Shown piece after piece: positions 9,070 through 17,307 of a DNA stretch of 64,000 nucleotides. Position 1 is the first letter of the stretch, and each line of letters opens with the position of its first letter. The stretch covers positions 1-64,000 of the forward strand of contig JAQWNF010000009.1 of NCBI GenBank assembly GCA_029246415.1, given 5' to 3'. The notes below the pieces were generated by a model. The model did not search any database. It was not told where the DNA came from and saw nothing but the letters and a program-made list of their open reading frames with translations. The stretch is from Glaciecola sp. Its GTDB lineage: Bacteria > Pseudomonadota > Gammaproteobacteria > Enterobacterales > Alteromonadaceae. A program made the position numbers and the translations under genes.

Positions 9070-10797
9070 TTAAAAGCTAGCTATCGTGCCTTCACGTCGC
9101 TTATCCACACCGCCAATCAGTTTACCGGTTTCGTCTTTGTAGACGATACTTAAACCTGAATTCTCACCATGCGATCCATCGACATTAAATCCATACTTCT
9201 GTAAAGCTTGTATCAGAGATTCAGATTGCGTGTTTGCTTCTACGCGCACGACATGGTTGCGAGCCACGACGTTGGGCAAGTCGGCTGCTTCTTGCGGGGT
9301 CAGACCCCACTCCAATACACCGATTAAACTTTTGGCTGTATAGGCGATTATATTACTGCCACCAGGAGAGCCGGTGGCCATTACAAAATCACCTTGCTCA
9401 TCGAGAACGATAGTGGGTGACATCGATGAGCGGGGGCGCTTGTTGGGGGCGATGCGATTGGCGATAGGATTGCCTTGTTGGTCTTGAGCGACAAATGAAA
9501 AGTCTGTTAGTTGGTTATTTAAAAACATACCACCTGCCATACGCGTCGAACCAAAGATACTCTCGACACTCGTGGTCATTGAGACTACGTTACCTGCTTT
9601 ATCGACGATAACAAAATGCGACGTACCAGGTGTGTCGTCCGTTTGGTCAATGCCGATAGCCGCTAATTGTGGCGTAGTTTGATAGGCCCAAGGGTTACCA
9701 GCTTGAATAGCTTGCTTGGCGTGGGCAGGGGTAATGGATTGCGCACGGTCGCGCAGATATTTGGGATTTAATAAGCCATCAAGCGGCAGTTGAACAAATT
9801 CGGGATCGGCAATAAATTGATCACGGTCGCTATATGCTAAACGCTGTGTTTCGATAAAGCGTATCCAATTGTCAGGATCATTTGGACCAGCGGCACTGAA
9901 ATCGGGCAATTGGTCGATGATCCCCATCGTCATGGCTACGGCAACCCAAGACGAGGCCGGGGGAGGGCCGCATAAGGTTAATTTTGCATAAGGTTGGCAT
10001 AGTGCGGGTGCTTGACCCGCGCGATATTGACGCAGATCATCCAAGGTCATTGTGCCAGGTCTAGGTGTTTGGGCAACAGCGTCGACGATTTGTTCGGCAA
10101 GGAGCCCTTGATAAAAATTATCAGGATCTTGGGCAATCAACGCAAGACTCTCTGCATAGGCTTGATTTTTTAATACATGACCGACCGGTAAAGGCTCGCC
10201 ATTTTCCAAAAAGAAATATTCAAAGGCATCTAAAGGCCCTTCTTCCGATTTGCTGGGAATGTATTTACCGAATTTAGCTATCATGCCATGCAGACGTTCA
10301 GACACTTTAAAACCATCATTAGCAAGCATTTGTGCATGGCTAAATAATGTATTCCAAGGCAATGTACCTTGCTGCGTATGTGCAAGCGATAGCATCGCAA
10401 CAGCACCGGGGACGCCGGTTGAGAGCCCACTGGTTTTGGCATCAATGAAACCCATGGGTTTGCCATCGGCGTTGATAAACATGTCCTCATTGACGCCTTG
10501 AGGGGCTCGTTCGCGGCCATCATATGCGGTGATTGCTTGGGTGCTGGCATTGTAATAAACCATGAATGCTCCGCCGGCCAATCCTGAACTTTGTGGCTCA
10601 ACAAGACTCAATACAGCCTGCACTGCGACGGCTGCATCAGCGGCAGACCCTCCTCGTTGTAACACTTGTAAGCCGGCTTGAGTAGCGTGTGGATTAGCGG
10701 TGACGACCATCGCTTGTTGGTTCGTCGGTATTGGTGTGTTTGAAAATGAACATGCGCTAAGGGTCAGCGCGAACAGGATAATAAAAAAGACGGGCAT
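9070..10797 (-). CDS. ggt: Gamma-glutamyltransferase, lipoprotein form
   Basis: A 575-aa N-terminal-nucleophile hydrolase that transfers or hydrolyses the gamma-glutamyl group of glutathione. The self-cleavage threonine lies in DTPGTSHFVIVDKAGNVVS, splitting the chain into large and small subunits. NNQLTDFSF, RPRSSMSPTIV and GSPGGSNIIAYTAKSL line the active site. The N-terminus is a lipoprotein signal (FALTLSAC), so the enzyme is probably anchored to a membrane rather than free in the periplasm. The start at 10797 has AGGA 8 nt upstream; in-frame ATGs at 10812 and 10830 would lengthen the signal without a ribosome site. It stands alone. Confidence 0.93.
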   Translation of the reverse strand: MPVFFIILFALTLSACSFSNTPIPTNQQAMVVTANPHATQAGLQVLQRGGSAADAAVAVQAVLSLVEPQSSGLAGGAFMVYYNASTQAITAYDGRERAPQGVNEDMFINADGKPMGFIDAKTSGLSTGVPGAVAMLSLAHTQQGTLPWNTLFSHAQMLANDGFKVSERLHGMIAKFGKYIPSKSEEGPLDAFEYFFLENGEPLPVGHVLKNQAYAESLALIAQDPDNFYQGLLAEQIVDAVAQTPRPGTMTLDDLRQYRAGQAPALCQPYAKLTLCGPPPASSWVAVAMTMGIIDQLPDFSAAGPNDPDNWIRFIETQRLAYSDRDQFIADPEFVQLPLDGLLNPKYLRDRAQSITPAHAKQAIQAGNPWAYQTTPQLAAIGIDQTDDTPGTSHFVIVDKAGNVVSMTTSVESIFGSTRMAGGMFLNNQLTDFSFVAQDQQGNPIANRIAPNKRPRSSMSPTIVLDEQGDFVMATGSPGGSNIIAYTAKSLIGVLEWGLTPQEAADLPNVVARNHVVRVEANTQSESLIQALQKYGFNVDGSHGENSGLSIVYKDETGKLIGGVDKRREGTIASF

Positions 10798-10942
10798 GTT
10801 GTGTTCCTGCATGATGTTTTTGGGTTCCATAGATTGATTGCTGAGGACTTAATTTAGCATATTTGGAGAGAAGGGAAAGGGGTATCATTTAACTGTGATT
10901 TTTGCACCAAAATGGATGTTGCACCAATATGGAAAATTATGG

Positions 10943-11131
10943 TTATTCAACGTGTTGTTTAGCTTGAACCAGCAATTCGCTCGTTAACATACGCTTATAG
11001 CGGCGCTGTCTTCTCCTCGCCTTGGCAGGGTTTGCTCGCCACCCTGCGCGTTTGTCAGTAACGATTTCATCTATGTCTTCTGCCGTTTCAACGGCTTGAG
11101 CAAGGCGTGGTGAAGTACGTTTAGGCAACAT
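10943..11131 (-). CDS. Small basic protein of unknown function
   Basis: A 62-aa protein, rich in arginine and lysine between residues 26 and 48 (KARRRQRRYKRM). I do not recognise a family. The ribosome site CGGAGA just before the ATG and its independent position argue that it is expressed. It sits between ggt and a damaged exonuclease gene, all on the minus strand. The basic patch could bind nucleic acid, but that is inference only. Confidence 0.6.
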   Translation of the reverse strand: MLPKRTSPRLAQAVETAEDIDEIVTDKRAGWRANPAKARRRQRRYKRMLTSELLVQAKQHVE

Positions 11132-11289
11132 TGTCTCCGTTAATCATATACTTAATTATATTAAATATTTAAACGGTTCAAATGAGATTTAGGTTTAAAA
11201 TTGCCATCACTTAATTTGACGTAAAGACGATGGTTTACGGCAGTGTCGCATTTTGTCGACCTCGTTAGATAATGCCTTTGCTTTGATGG

Positions 11290-11589
11290 TTATCCTTCGT
11301 GAGCGATGGCCATATACGCTGCTACAAACCGCTCAGCGTCCGGTAAGGCGCTATTCAGGGCGAGCGCGACGTCTTTAGCACTGTCGCCGTGGGTCAACAA
11401 ATCATCTAGCGATATGTGGTGGATGGTTAATTCAGCGCCGGTGTCCCATTGGCCGTCTTCTTGCCAGTCATAGGTGGGCTTGATCAAATAGGTGACTTTA
11501 TCACCATTGGAACTAGCAAATGCGACTTCAATGGGAAAGGAGTCGAAGTCTAGGCCGGATGCTTCAATGTCGTAAAAATACGAACTCAT
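11290..11589 (-). pseudogene. DEDD exonuclease (RNase T/DnaQ-like), internally deleted
   Basis: A 99-aa reading frame. The start, YFYDIEASGLDFDSFPIEVAFA, is the first exonuclease motif (DxE) of the DnaQ/RNase T fold, and the following 60 residues fit the family. After LALNSAL the text turns into PDAERFVAAYMAIAHEG, which resembles the third motif region near the C-terminus of such proteins (H-x4-D, as in HRALPDAERF). Family members are about 170-200 aa, so the middle part with motif II and the catalytic histidine is missing. It is probably inactive. A genuine short family member is the alternative. Confidence 0.65.
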
Positions 11590-11804
11590 CTATATGAATG
11601 TTTTGCTTGGATAGGGAAAGGTGAATACTTGGGTCAAATATCTTCATGCGGCTCCTTGAGGGTAGATTCGTAAAAGATTAGTTCACAAGTGTTGAGAGTG
11701 CAAGGGGGCGAGTTGTGATTATGTTGATAGAATAGTTGCCATTTATACGCCAAGTTCGGTAATGTATAGCTATGACAACATGATTACAAAATTCGAATTA
11801 GCCT

Positions 11805-12401
11805 ATGGATCCTACGTTGCAATATTATCAGCACCATGCGGTTGAGTTTGTTGATCAGACTCAAAGTGTGGATATGCAGGCGTTGTATAAGACGTTTTTG
11901 GGAGAGTTATCCGATTCTGGCAGTATCTTGGATATCGGGTGTGGTTCGGGGCGCGATGCACAGCACTTTCATCAATTAGGCTTTGAGGTCATGGCATTTG
12001 ATGGGTCTGAAGCGATTGTTGCGCTTGCAGCCCAGCGCTCAGCTTTTCCTGTTCTCCATGCGACCTTTCTCGATTTCACTACAGACCAGCGTTTTGATGG
12101 GATGTGGGCATGTGCGTCATTGTTGCATGTGCCTTTAGCGGAGCAGATCACTACTCTTTCTCACCTTGCTACGTTTTTGAAATCCGGTGGCGTTTTCTAT
12201 GCCAGTTACAAATTAGGGGACGGTGAGACTCATAAGAATGGCCGTTTTTTTTGTAATGTTGATGCCGATAGCTTTGAGCAGATCATATCAAGTATTCCTG
12301 AATTAGAAATAATGGAGCATTGGATCACAGGTGATCAACGCCCAGGTAGAGCCAGCGAGCAGTGGTTTAATGTGTTGCTGAAAAAAGTGGGGCCTGCATG
12401 A
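11805..12401 (+). CDS. Class I SAM-dependent methyltransferase
   Basis: A 198-aa Rossmann-fold methyltransferase. Motif I is ILDIGCGSGRDAQHF (residues about 41-55), the acidic end of strand 2 is MAFDGSEAIV, and motif IV is GMWACASLLHVP. The type is the TehB-like small-molecule or protein methyltransferases; there is no DNA target-recognition domain and no DPPY or NPPF motif. It overlaps the next gene by 4 bp (ATGA), so the two are one unit. No strong ribosome site precedes the ATG. Substrate unknown; pairing with an HNH nuclease suggests a defence-type role, by inference. Confidence 0.85.
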   Translation: MDPTLQYYQHHAVEFVDQTQSVDMQALYKTFLGELSDSGSILDIGCGSGRDAQHFHQLGFEVMAFDGSEAIVALAAQRSAFPVLHATFLDFTTDQRFDGMWACASLLHVPLAEQITTLSHLATFLKSGGVFYASYKLGDGETHKNGRFFCNVDADSFEQIISSIPELEIMEHWITGDQRPGRASEQWFNVLLKKVGPA

Positions 12402-13423
12402 GTCAATTTTATGAGCTCAACCCCTCCAATGAAAACTATTGGCGTGCAATTATTTTGTTTGGTCGCAATGTTGCCTCATATAAATTTGCATTGGCTAAAT
12501 CGTTATATGATTTGCGCGAAAGACAAAATGATTTGGTCACATTAGAAGAGTTAGCGCCGTATTTTGCTCAGCACCTTTGTGAGCACCTCAAAAATAATGA
12601 CAAACAAGCCACCTCTGCAAGCAGTAAATATTTAGATATTTGCCGCCAGTTCAACCAAGGGCTTATTTCGCACACCGATTTAATTACCGCTACCCAAAAA
12701 CTCGGGTTTAACAATGTGATTGATGCCTTTCACAATGTGCATAATAAGGATATCGATAACCGCTTTTTTTATGATGAGCGAAAAACCAACGGTGGCATTC
12801 GCTTATCTGATAATTTTTATCAAGTATCTGAATCTCCAGCATTTTATGATTTAAACCTAGAAACTGAGTCGCGTTGGCGCCTTGTTGAAACCGCATGGGA
12901 GCTGGGTGTGTCGCGTAATGTCGTCAAAGTTGAATACGACAAAGATGATGACTTGCTCCATACCCAAGATTTATCCTTAAAACGCGTCGGTATTACATCT
13001 AGTCGCGGGGCATTAAATGGGTATCAAAAAGGAAAGTGCTTCTACTGTTACCGAGATGTGTCGATTAAAGAACAAACTGAAAATTTAGCAGATGTGGATC
13101 ATTTTTTCCCACACCGTTTAAAAGTGTGCGCGGATGGGAAGCCGGTGGATGGGGTCGCTAATCTGGTGCTGGCATGCAAAGAGTGCAATCGCGGAACAAA
13201 TGGAAAGTTCGACCGAATTCCTTCTGTGCGCTTACTTGAGCGACTGCACAAAAGGAATGAATATCTGATTAGTAGCCATCACCCACTTAGAGAAACGCTG
13301 ATTTTACAGACTGGATTGAACGAGAAGAAACGCCAGCAGTTTTTACAAGCCGCGTATGATTGTTCGAGCTTGGCGATCGTGCATAAGTGGGAGCCAGAGA
13401 GCTGTGGGAGTGGGGTGTTTTGA
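12398..13423 (+). CDS. HNH endonuclease domain protein
   Basis: A 341-aa protein with an HNH (beta-beta-alpha-metal) nuclease domain near residues 205-265: CFYCYRDV, ADVDHFFPHRL, then NLVLACKECNRGTNGKF. The two CxxC pairs hold the structural zinc and DH is the catalytic start. The first 200 residues (YWRAIILFGRNVASYKFALAKSL onward) form a domain I cannot name; from memory it recurs in nuclease proteins of defence islands. It overlaps the methyltransferase gene by 4 bp and ends 4 bp before the convergent NERD gene. Target is unknown. Confidence 0.85.
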   Translation: MSQFYELNPSNENYWRAIILFGRNVASYKFALAKSLYDLRERQNDLVTLEELAPYFAQHLCEHLKNNDKQATSASSKYLDICRQFNQGLISHTDLITATQKLGFNNVIDAFHNVHNKDIDNRFFYDERKTNGGIRLSDNFYQVSESPAFYDLNLETESRWRLVETAWELGVSRNVVKVEYDKDDDLLHTQDLSLKRVGITSSRGALNGYQKGKCFYCYRDVSIKEQTENLADVDHFFPHRLKVCADGKPVDGVANLVLACKECNRGTNGKFDRIPSVRLLERLHKRNEYLISSHHPLRETLILQTGLNEKKRQQFLQAAYDCSSLAIVHKWEPESCGSGVF

Positions 13424-13427
13424 GTTA

Positions 13428-14354
13428 TCAATCCTGAAAAGGCTCAAATGGAGTCTTAACCTCACACTCCGTACAATTTAAATGATATTGATCTTTGTTC
13501 TTCGATGCCTTTGTCTTTTTTGAGCTACATACTGGGCATGGACGTTTCAGAGCAGTATTTTTTTCACAGTTACCACATCTAATATAATAACCATACCTAC
13601 CACTTTTTGGTATCAACTGAATTTCGCTATTACAATGATCGCAATATAAATTAATTGTTTCAGGCGATTTTTCAACGAGGACAGGGGCTTCAGATGGCTC
13701 TACTCTGTTTGATGAGCTTTGTTGTTTATCGATATCAGATGTGAAAAAATTTAAAATATTATTGAGTTCGTCTTTGTTAAACGATGGTCTTTCATCGAAT
13801 AAAAAACCTTTCGGTTTAATTATATTTTTTACCTTCTCTACAACACTTTCTGCTCGAACTACTACTTCATTGTATTCTTTTTTTAAATACTTTCGATGTA
13901 AGACGGTGTTGTTAGATGTAGCGATAACAGTTTGATAATCACGACCACCAAAGCGTGATTGTAGCCCCAGAATTTTACCTAGTAATGTCACTGACTTGCT
14001 ATTTAGCAATTGTTTTAACAACTGATGTTGAAGCTCAACCTGCTTTATAGGAGATGGCATACCTTCAAATCTTCCACCTTTATAATTGCGTTGCCACTCA
14101 CCTGCTTGATTGATTTTAACCTCGCCATATATAGATTTTGATTCAATAATAATGAAGCCATATTTGTGTATGACAAGATGATCTATCTGAGCATTTTCAT
14201 TGTCATGGCTTAACCTTAAATCGTTAAAGATGAACAAATCGGAACTGTTTTTGAATTCTCGATTCAAATAAAATGATACTTGCTGTTCTTGTTTTTGGCC
14301 TGCCAAAATACGTTTGTTTTTTGATTGACGATATTTTGCTTCCGTAATAATCAT
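13428..14354 (-). CDS. NERD-domain nuclease-like protein with C-terminal zinc ribbons
   Basis: A 308-aa protein. Residues about 15-130 are a NERD domain, related to restriction-type nucleases: the core D and E-x-K are in AQIDHLVIHKYGFIIIESKSI. After a linker of about 80 residues come two zinc-ribbon-like parts, CDHCNSEIQL with CGNC, and CPVCSSKK with CTEC, similar to topoisomerase-type fingers. The gene looks AT-richer than its neighbours. It follows the hipB-like gene on the same strand after 95 bp. Its start has AAGGAAG upstream. Function is not established for the family; DNA processing is likely. Confidence 0.85.
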   Translation of the reverse strand: MIITEAKYRQSKNKRILAGQKQEQQVSFYLNREFKNSSDLFIFNDLRLSHDNENAQIDHLVIHKYGFIIIESKSIYGEVKINQAGEWQRNYKGGRFEGMPSPIKQVELQHQLLKQLLNSKSVTLLGKILGLQSRFGGRDYQTVIATSNNTVLHRKYLKKEYNEVVVRAESVVEKVKNIIKPKGFLFDERPSFNKDELNNILNFFTSDIDKQQSSSNRVEPSEAPVLVEKSPETINLYCDHCNSEIQLIPKSGRYGYYIRCGNCEKNTALKRPCPVCSSKKTKASKNKDQYHLNCTECEVKTPFEPFQD

Positions 14355-14449
14355 AAATGAGCCTGCTTCCTTACATAAAAATCAACCCTATGTAATAAAT
14401 ATATCTGCTGCGCTTTAACAGAATTAAGACTAATTTTTAATTACATGGA

Positions 14450-14728
14450 TTACCACTCATCCTGTTCATTTACACCGTCGGAGAACGGGTGCTTGGCTGG
14501 CGTGTTATTATCTACCAGTTGTAACTTCACTCCTAACATTGACAGCACTTTAAATAGACGCTGGATAGTCGCTTTTTGTGGTGCTCTCTCTAGGGCTTGA
14601 TAACTTTGTTGGCTAATTCCTAGTTTTTCAGCAAGGGCTTTTTGTGAGAGTCCATTCACCTTTCTAAAACCGATCAAAATGGGTTTAATTTGCTCCAAAG
14701 TATTAATGGTATAGTTCACGCTGATCAC
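14450..14728 (-). CDS. hipB: HipB-like XRE-family regulator without a HipA partner
   Basis: A 92-aa protein. The helix-turn-helix is LSQKALAEKLGISQQSYQALE (residues about 28-48), and the C-terminus ends in DEW as in HipB of E. coli. HipB is the antitoxin and autorepressor of hipBA. No hipA follows: the next gene on the strand is the NERD nuclease. Two operator-like repeats lie directly upstream. It may be an orphan antitoxin, a plain repressor of the local unit, or part of a NERD-based pair; the sequence alone cannot decide. Confidence 0.82.
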   Translation of the reverse strand: MISVNYTINTLEQIKPILIGFRKVNGLSQKALAEKLGISQQSYQALERAPQKATIQRLFKVLSMLGVKLQLVDNNTPAKHPFSDGVNEQDEW

Positions 14729-14732
14729 CCTG

Positions 14733-14776
14733 ACAATGTATAGGTTGTTTTTTAAAATAACAATTCATAGGTTGTT
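14733..14776. promoter_or_regulatory. Paired operator sites upstream of hipB
   Basis: Two almost identical sites, ACAATGTATAGGTTGTT at 14733-14749 and ACAATTCATAGGTTGTT at 14760-14776, each with inverted half sites (A)ACAA-N8-TTGT(T). They begin 5 bp upstream of the hipB start and are spaced 27 bp apart. XRE antitoxins of this kind usually repress their own promoter through such repeats. The site assignment is by pattern only. Confidence 0.6.
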
Positions 14777-14805
14777 ATTGTGCAGTTGTTATCAGAAAGC
14801 GACAC

Positions 14806-16086
14806 TCAACCACCCTCCCGAAAAGTCACACAACACTCAGCTCCACCTAATTCCGCTGAATCACCGATCTCAAATACGGCATCATGCAACTGGGCTATTT
14901 TGGCGACGATGGCAAGGCCCATCCCGTAGCCAGGTTTTTCCAGCGCGTTGTCACCCCGCATAAACGGTTTGGTTAATTCATCGCGTTTGTCATTAGGGAT
15001 ACCTGGGCCATCATCACTGATGGCTAAACGGATTTCAGCCCCCATTTTTGTGACTTTTATACTGATCTTATTGTGCGCATATTGCAGGGCATTACCAAGT
15101 AAGTTATTGATTAACATACTGAGATAATTGACGTCGCCATATATCACCGCATCCGTTTGAGGTTGCCAATGAACATGTATTTCCCCATGTGCTGCGACTT
15201 CGATGCACTCACTCACCAAGGCACTCAAGTCGATACGTTGTGGTTGGGTTGCGAGAATGGACTGTTCAATCCGCGCATAATTTAACAACACATTGACCAG
15301 CTTTTCCATCTCATCAATGTCGCGAGATAGACGCTGCTGGTGTTTTTCTCTGGTTTCGGGCGAGTCCGTTTCTTGTAACATCTCGATCCCAAATCGCAAC
15401 CTTGCTAAAGGCGTACGTAGGTCGTGCGCAACGGCATCACTGAGTAATTTGTTGTCACTGATCAGCGATTCGATGCGCTGTGCCATCCGGTTAAACTCGT
15501 GCTCAATGCTGGCAATGTAAGAGGCCGGTTTGACGTTGATCCGCTGTTGCAACTGTCCTTCACCGAACGCTTTGGTGTAGCGTCGCAATTGTTGTAATTG
15601 CTTTATTAAGGGGTAGAGCCACACCAGTACCACGAGCACAATCCCTAGATAAAACAGCATGGTAAATACTAGCTGTAGGGCATTGTTATGATTGTCTGTA
15701 ACGATTGGAGGGATAGTAAACACGAGTGTTTGGTTGTGTGAAGGGACAATAAAATGGATGGTGATGTTTTCTTCAGATTCAAAATCCAGTGGTTTCCCAG
15801 CATAAAAATCATCCTTTAATGATTCTGGCAAAAACAAATCATCAAGCGCAACCAATTCAACGGCAAGGTGAGATGCCTGCTGCCAATCAGTGATAAATTG
15901 TTGAGGGTCAGGTTGCTGATCCAATGTCGCCGCCAATGATGTACCTAATTGGTGGTACGTGGATAACTCATGCGCTATTTTGCTTGGCTGCGTCTGATAT
16001 TGGTTAAAAAAATTATCCAGCGCGCCACCAATACTAACAACTGCAAGAATGACGACCAACAACAGGGAGAGGGTTAATTTGGGCAC
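14806..16086 (-). CDS. rstB: RstB-like sensor histidine kinase
   Basis: A 426-aa inner-membrane kinase. Helix 1 covers residues about 4-24, a periplasmic sensor of about 110 residues follows, helix 2 lies near 140-165, then HAMP. The phosphoacceptor histidine is in AVAHDLRTPLARLRFGIEML. Nucleotide-binding boxes are NNLLGNALQYAHN, SDDGPGIPND and GYGMGLAIV. The tail (ELGGAECCVTF) resembles RstB. It follows the regulator gene by 34 bp and phosphorylates it presumably. Signal unknown. Confidence 0.9.
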   Translation of the reverse strand: MPKLTLSLLLVVILAVVSIGGALDNFFNQYQTQPSKIAHELSTYHQLGTSLAATLDQQPDPQQFITDWQQASHLAVELVALDDLFLPESLKDDFYAGKPLDFESEENITIHFIVPSHNQTLVFTIPPIVTDNHNNALQLVFTMLFYLGIVLVVLVWLYPLIKQLQQLRRYTKAFGEGQLQQRINVKPASYIASIEHEFNRMAQRIESLISDNKLLSDAVAHDLRTPLARLRFGIEMLQETDSPETREKHQQRLSRDIDEMEKLVNVLLNYARIEQSILATQPQRIDLSALVSECIEVAAHGEIHVHWQPQTDAVIYGDVNYLSMLINNLLGNALQYAHNKISIKVTKMGAEIRLAISDDGPGIPNDKRDELTKPFMRGDNALEKPGYGMGLAIVAKIAQLHDAVFEIGDSAELGGAECCVTFREGG

Positions 16087-16120
16087 CGGATTGTCCTATA
16101 CATTATTATGTTCATGCGTT

Positions 16121-16849
16121 TTACCAAGCGTCCTTAACGAACAAATAGCCTTTGCCCCAGACGGTTTTGATGCGGTAGGGGTTACTGGCATCATCGCCGA
16201 GTTTTTTGCGAATACGGGATACCAAAATATCGATAGAACGGTCAAAACCATCATAATCGATGCCTCTGCGTTGCGACACTAAATCTTGTCTGCTCACTAG
16301 GCTATCTGCTGATTGAGCCAGTTGCCACAGCACATCAAACTCGTTTGACGAGATCGCTACTTTCTCGCCTGCCAGTGTAGTTGTGCGAGAATTAGCATCA
16401 ATGGTGAGCTGACCCATGGTGATTTTATTGGGCTCGATATCTTCCACTTCAGATGCGGTATAACGGCGCAACAATGCCTTGATCCGTGATAACAATACCC
16501 TCGGCTTGACCGGTTTTACCACATAGTCATCGGCGCCTAGCTCCAGCCCCAGTACTTCATCGGTTTCGTGATCGCGAGCTGTCATCATTAAAATCGGTCC
16601 TTGGTAAGATTGACGAATTGCCTGACACACTTCAAAGCCATCTTTAACCGGCAGCATAATATCTAATATAACCAGATCAGGTTGGTCTGCTGCAATTAAT
16701 TCAATGGCGACATCCCCTCTGGTCGCCAGCGTCACCAAGTAGCCTTGCTCGTTGAGGTAGTCGCTAAACCATTCCGCTAGCGACATATCGTCTTCTACCA
16801 ACATAATATGCTTGGGAGCGATGTTCTCGGTTAAGGCAACTGGCTTCAA
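16121..16849 (-). CDS. rstA: RstA-like response regulator (OmpR family)
   Basis: A 242-aa regulator. Receiver domain: HIMLVEDDMSLAEW, phosphoacceptor aspartate in DLVILDIMLPVKDG, and the lysine in DYVVKPVKP. The winged-helix domain ends RGIDYDGFDRSIDILVSR and PYRIKTVWGKGYLFVKDAW, very close to E. coli RstA. I place the start at the TTG at 16849: GGAG is 6 nt upstream and the TTG overlaps the DUF3019 stop (TTGA). The alternative ATG at 16897 would overlap the previous gene by 52 bp. An RstA-box match upstream of the MipA gene supports autoregulation. Confidence 0.88.
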   Translation of the reverse strand: MKPVALTENIAPKHIMLVEDDMSLAEWFSDYLNEQGYLVTLATRGDVAIELIAADQPDLVILDIMLPVKDGFEVCQAIRQSYQGPILMMTARDHETDEVLGLELGADDYVVKPVKPRVLLSRIKALLRRYTASEVEDIEPNKITMGQLTIDANSRTTTLAGEKVAISSNEFDVLWQLAQSADSLVSRQDLVSQRRGIDYDGFDRSIDILVSRIRKKLGDDASNPYRIKTVWGKGYLFVKDAW

Positions 16850-17289
16850 AACAGTCTCCAGGTTGATTTTGCGCGTTTGGACGATTGATACACCCACGCC
16901 ACAGGGATGGTCGTGCTGACTAGATCCGTTGTGGATGCTTGCGTTCGTAGTGCAAAATCATTACTCATTGTTGCTTGAAAATCAAAGCTGAATTCACCCT
17001 TGGTGTGTTGCTCCCAGCACTGAAGCGTGTGATTGGTCGTTGCATTGACCAGGCAATAATTACCTACTTTAGGGTGTTGCCAAGTAAACGTCACTTCAAG
17101 ATAACAGGTTTGTCCTTTGCGTAACGCCACGCATGGCTTTGGCGTGACGCTTAATTGTGCTGCTGTGTTGAGCTCATCCTGCGCTGCGTGAACAGTGCCA
17201 GTTTTCCCTATTGATACTAACAATATCACAGTTATTGTCGCTGTCAGTAGCGGTCGCACTATGGTGTTTACAGATAATAAAGTATTCAT
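16846..17289 (-). CDS. DUF3019 family exported protein
   Basis: A 147-aa protein with an N-terminal signal peptide (hydrophobic residues about 13-28, cleavage near VHAA). The mature part, LSVTPKPCVALRKGQTCYLEVTFTW followed by YCLVNATTNHTLQCW, has four cysteines that can form disulphides and matches DUF3019 as I remember it. It lies between the MipA-like gene (18 bp upstream) and the regulator, with which it overlaps. The cluster MipA/OmpV, DUF3019, regulator, kinase recurs in Alteromonadales. Function unknown; a periplasmic accessory of the sensing system is possible. Confidence 0.82.
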   Translation of the reverse strand: MNTLLSVNTIVRPLLTATITVILLVSIGKTGTVHAAQDELNTAAQLSVTPKPCVALRKGQTCYLEVTFTWQHPKVGNYCLVNATTNHTLQCWEQHTKGEFSFDFQATMSNDFALRTQASTTDLVSTTIPVAWVYQSSKRAKSTWRLF

Positions 17290-17307
17290 TAATCATTCCT
17301 CACTTTA

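Noticed and set aside
14355-14449. Remnant of hipA between the hipB-like and NERD genes
   Set aside because: The 95 bp have stops in all frames and no HipA motif.
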